Assembly: GCA_900318955.1 (NCBI GenBank)
Contig: ONMJ01000003.1
Location: forward strand, 1-64,000
Reading direction: 5' to 3'
DNA from: an uncultured Bacteroidales bacterium
GTDB taxonomy: Bacteria; Bacteroidota; Bacteroidia; Bacteroidales; UBA932
Length of the DNA stretch: 64,000 bases
The notes beneath the pieces are model-generated. The model searched no databases and was not told where the DNA came from. It saw only the letters and a program-made list of their open reading frames with translations. Below are positions 62,111-64,000 of the stretch, in pieces. Made by a program: the position numbers and the translations under genes. Position 1 is the first letter of the stretch, and the number at the start of each line of letters is the position of its first letter.

Positions 62111-62578
62111 TTAAATGCTAATATCCAGAATTTTGAATTTAAGAACTCCCTGAGGGACCTGAGCCTCTACGATCTCATCCTTAGAGTGACCGAGAAGGGC
62201 TTTGCCGATAGGGGTTGTAACAGCGAGCTTGCCTTTAGAAAAATCAGCCTCTGACTCCCCTACAACTGTAAACTCCATTATCATTTTATTGGCAACGTTC
62301 TGCACCTTTACCTTGGAAAGCAGCTGCACCTTGTCGGTCGAAAGCTGGGACTCGTCGATAACTCGGGCATTCGCTACCTTGTTCTTCAATCGTGCAATCT
62401 TGACTTCCAAAAGCCCCTGTGCATCCCTTGCCGCATCATATTCGGCATTCTCGGAGAGGTCTCCCTTTTCCCTCGCCTCTGCAATCGCTGCAGAAATAAC
62501 AGGACGCTGGGCAAGAGCGTCCGCGAGTTCTTTTTTAAGCCGGTCAAGACCGGCCTGGGTCATATACTCAATTTCCAT
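62111..62578 (-). CDS. greA: Transcript cleavage factor GreA
   Basis: 155 residues. Start YMTQAGLDRLKKELADALAQRP, then the acidic tip REKGDLSENAEYDAARDAQG with the D-L-S-E-N-A-E-Y signature, then the C-terminal domain with TPIGKALLGHSKDE. It rescues backtracked RNA polymerase. A promoter at 62655-62686 and a hairpin in the leader precede it. Confidence 0.95.
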   Translation of the reverse strand: MEIEYMTQAGLDRLKKELADALAQRPVISAAIAEAREKGDLSENAEYDAARDAQGLLEVKIARLKNKVANARVIDESQLSTDKVQLLSKVKVQNVANKMIMEFTVVGESEADFSKGKLAVTTPIGKALLGHSKDEIVEAQVPQGVLKFKILDISI

Positions 62579-62615
62579 TATAAAAAGTTTTAATATTCAA
62601 ATAGTGACAAATTAA

Positions 62616-62646
62616 AAGGAGTTCTGCCTATTACGGCAGAACCCTT
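62616..62646 (-). promoter_or_regulatory. Leader hairpin upstream of greA, terminator-like
   Basis: On the minus strand AAGGGTTCTGCC (62646-62635) pairs with GGCAGAACTCCTT (62628-62616) over 12 bp with one bulged U, followed by TTAATTTG. It begins a few bases behind the predicted start of the greA mRNA. It may be the terminator of the GtrA gene or an attenuator for greA. Confidence 0.5.
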
Positions 62647-62654
62647 ATCAGTTG

Positions 62655-62686
62655 CAAATATAAAAAATTACTTTTTCAAAAACAAA
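62655..62686 (-). promoter_or_regulatory. Promoter of greA
   Basis: On the minus strand, TTTG at 62686-62683, spacer of 20 nt, TATATTTG at 62662-62655. It lies directly behind the GtrA stop and in front of the leader hairpin. The region is AT-rich, which raises the chance of a fortuitous match. Confidence 0.5.
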
Positions 62687-62687
62687 A

Positions 62688-63107
62688 TTATAGATTTTTA
62701 TCAACCGGTTTCAGCGCAGAATCGACAGTCTTTCCATAGACCACATATTTCTGGTAAAGGAACTCGGTGACGAAGTTCAGAATCATATTCATTGCCGTCA
62801 CCAGATAGCCGTTCCAATGAGCCCCGTCGGTGAGCCAATGCTCCAAAAGGGTTGTAGACGGAGTGAATACTGCGTAATATAGCGCGACCAGAAAAAGCGC
62901 TCGCGGTACATTTGCAACGGAGCGGAAGGTGAACTTACGGTTTAGGGTGAAGTTCCACAGGACCGACAGCACCAAGCCGATAAGGTAACTCAGCCAATCA
63001 GGAGAAGGGGTAAACTCTTTAAGAAGAGTAAAGGACACAATCTCTATAATCCCGGCACTGGCGGAGAAAAGGCCGAATTTAATAAAACGCAAAACTTCTT
63101 TATTCAT
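62688..63107 (-). CDS. GtrA family membrane protein
   Basis: 139 residues from the ATG at 63107 (MNKEVLRFIKFGLFSAS). Four membrane segments with R-F-I-K-F-G-L-x-S and SVLWNFTLNRKFTF, the GtrA hallmark. The family flips or transfers undecaprenyl-linked sugars. The minus-strand -7 box TATATTTG at 63120-63113 is only 5 nt upstream of the ATG, so the mRNA leader would be near zero; an earlier ATG lies before the promoter and is unlikely. Confidence 0.85.
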   Translation of the reverse strand: MNKEVLRFIKFGLFSASAGIIEIVSFTLLKEFTPSPDWLSYLIGLVLSVLWNFTLNRKFTFRSVANVPRALFLVALYYAVFTPSTTLLEHWLTDGAHWNGYLVTAMNMILNFVTEFLYQKYVVYGKTVDSALKPVDKNL

Positions 63108-63198
63108 AGATACAAATATAGTCAGAAGCTTAAAATTAATCAAGAGTTCACCTTCCCGAGAGAATTGATTATCTTTGTGTCTTCATTTGGTGGTATAG

Positions 63199-64000
63199 AT
63201 GAGAAAGATCAAAGACATAATCAAGGATTGGATGCTCCCGATAGCTATAATAAGTGGCATCTCGGTATATCTGATCTACTATTTTACTCCGGCTCTAAGG
63301 CCTCTTGGCCCGGTCTGTGGAAAAATTGTCAGCGAGGGGCAGCGTCTGCTTATCGCAATAATGCTGTTCCTTCAGTTCGTAAAGATTTCTCCCCACGATC
63401 TCAAATTCAAAAGATGGCATCTTTATGCGGCTATCTTTCAAGTGGTTACCGCCGGGGCCATAGGTGCAATAATAATCTCCACCCCTCCAGGCGACATCCG
63501 CATCCTCCTGGAATGTGCGATGATCTGCCTTATCTGCCCGACAGCAGCTGCCGCAGGCGTCATTACAGACAGGCTCGAAGGATCCCTCGCGGAAACCATC
63601 AGCTATGTTGTAATAATAAATGCCATAGCCACCCTGTTCATTCCAACTCTGATTACCGGGATCAACCCAACCTCGGAAATCGGATTCTGGAGGTATGTCC
63701 TCGGCATCTTCCTCAAGATATTCCCGATGCTGATAGCTCCATGTCTCCTTGCATGGATAATAAGATACACAACCCATAAGCTCCAGAGGTGGCTGATGAG
63801 ATATAGCCACTGGTCGTTCTACTTCTGGTTCTTCGGACTCACCTTCGCAATGATCCTCTCGACCAAAGCCCTCGTCCATAGCCATATAAGTATCGGTACT
63901 ATCCTTTGCATAATGCTTATATCCATGGGATGCTGCGCAATTCAGTTCTACATCGGAGGGCACTTCTCGAAAAACCGTAAGACCAGAATCACTGCGCGTC
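63199..64000 (+). CDS. BASS-like (bile acid:Na+ symporter-type) transporter, 3' end outside window
   Basis: An open frame from the ATG at 63199 to the right edge, 267 codons, C-terminus missing. Start MRKIKDIIKDWMLPIAIISG, then eight or more membrane segments. KFKRWHLYAAIFQV, CLICPTAAAAGVITDRLEG and INAIATLFIPTLI match the polar-broken helices of the bile acid/sodium symporter-like transporters common in Bacteroides. Substrate unknown. A TATCTTTG -7 box is at 63170-63177, 21 nt before the start, divergent from the GtrA gene. Confidence 0.75.
   Translation, partial: MRKIKDIIKDWMLPIAIISGISVYLIYYFTPALRPLGPVCGKIVSEGQRLLIAIMLFLQFVKISPHDLKFKRWHLYAAIFQVVTAGAIGAIIISTPPGDIRILLECAMICLICPTAAAAGVITDRLEGSLAETISYVVIINAIATLFIPTLITGINPTSEIGFWRYVLGIFLKIFPMLIAPCLLAWIIRYTTHKLQRWLMRYSHWSFYFWFFGLTFAMILSTKALVHSHISIGTILCIMLISMGCCAIQFYIGGHFSKNRKTRITAR

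Overview
The window looks like a chromosomal segment of a gut-type member of the Bacteroidota, most likely order Bacteroidales. The support is internal. Many intergenic regions carry the Bacteroidota promoter pattern TTTG-(19-21 nt)-TANNTTTG and few Shine-Dalgarno sites. The gene content also fits: DUF4230, DUF3078, DUF5692, Porin_10-type porin, BT_3928-like DoxX protein, RapZ-domain kinase, type-2 IleRS and a short ProRS without an insertion domain. Family or genus cannot be fixed from the sequence alone. No rRNA genes, CRISPR arrays or complete insertion sequences were seen.

Layout. 1-2.9 kb: end of a PD-(D/E)XK transposase-like gene, a small integrase-like fragment, two DUF4230 genes and an outer-membrane barrel. 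3.0-5.2 kb: an exported histidine phosphatase fused to a phosphodiester glycosidase. 5.2-10.6 kb: a compact cluster hypB - 942-aa iron-sulfur flavoprotein - hypA - small membrane protein - DUF5692 membrane protein, with no hydrogenase and no hypCDEF in view. 10.66 kb: tRNA-Ser(CGA) followed by a structured element ending in an inverted copy of the tRNA 3' end. 10.8-15.7 kb: an AT-richer accessory island with a two-gene small module, a DGQHR/PD-(D/E)XK protein interrupted by an in-frame stop, a Dam-type methylase and a winged-helix-like protein, i.e. a probable restriction-modification system that has lost its nuclease.

15.7-30.6 kb: metallophosphoesterase, split CcsA/ResB cytochrome c assembly, FadL-type barrel, Tyr/Trp- and Ser-rich lipoprotein, proS, DUF3078, tilS, and the rimP-nusA-infB operon. 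30.7-34.1 kb: lpxD, lpxC (not fused to fabZ), lpxA, WbqC-like. 34.1-41.9 kb: DoxX-like, tmk, folP, DivIC/FtsB, a sugar nucleotidyltransferase, CPBP protease, then an AmgK-like kinase/RapZ fusion next to a MurU-like/PrdX fusion. 41.9-54.5 kb: pncB, an exported L7/L12-like domain protein, UvrD-type helicase, porin, lytic transglycosylase, LolE-like permease, M13 peptidase and small genes. 54.6-64 kb: tRNA-Ser(UGA) with the same downstream element as the first tRNA-Ser, lspA, a DksA-like protein, ileS, cvpA, tsaB, a thioredoxin-fold lipoprotein, HIT, greA, GtrA and the start of a BASS-like transporter.

The most notable items are: (1) both tRNA-Ser genes carry a matched anti-tRNA inverted copy behind a shared hairpin element; (2) the HypA/HypB-flavoprotein-DUF5692 cluster; (3) the restriction-modification-like island with a nonsense-interrupted nuclease; (4) the MurU-PrdX fusion beside the AmgK-RapZ fusion; (5) the phosphatase-NAGPA fusion; (6) an exported L7/L12 domain; (7) three places where a terminator U-tract doubles as the -33 box of the next promoter; (8) a GIHH active-site signature in IleRS.
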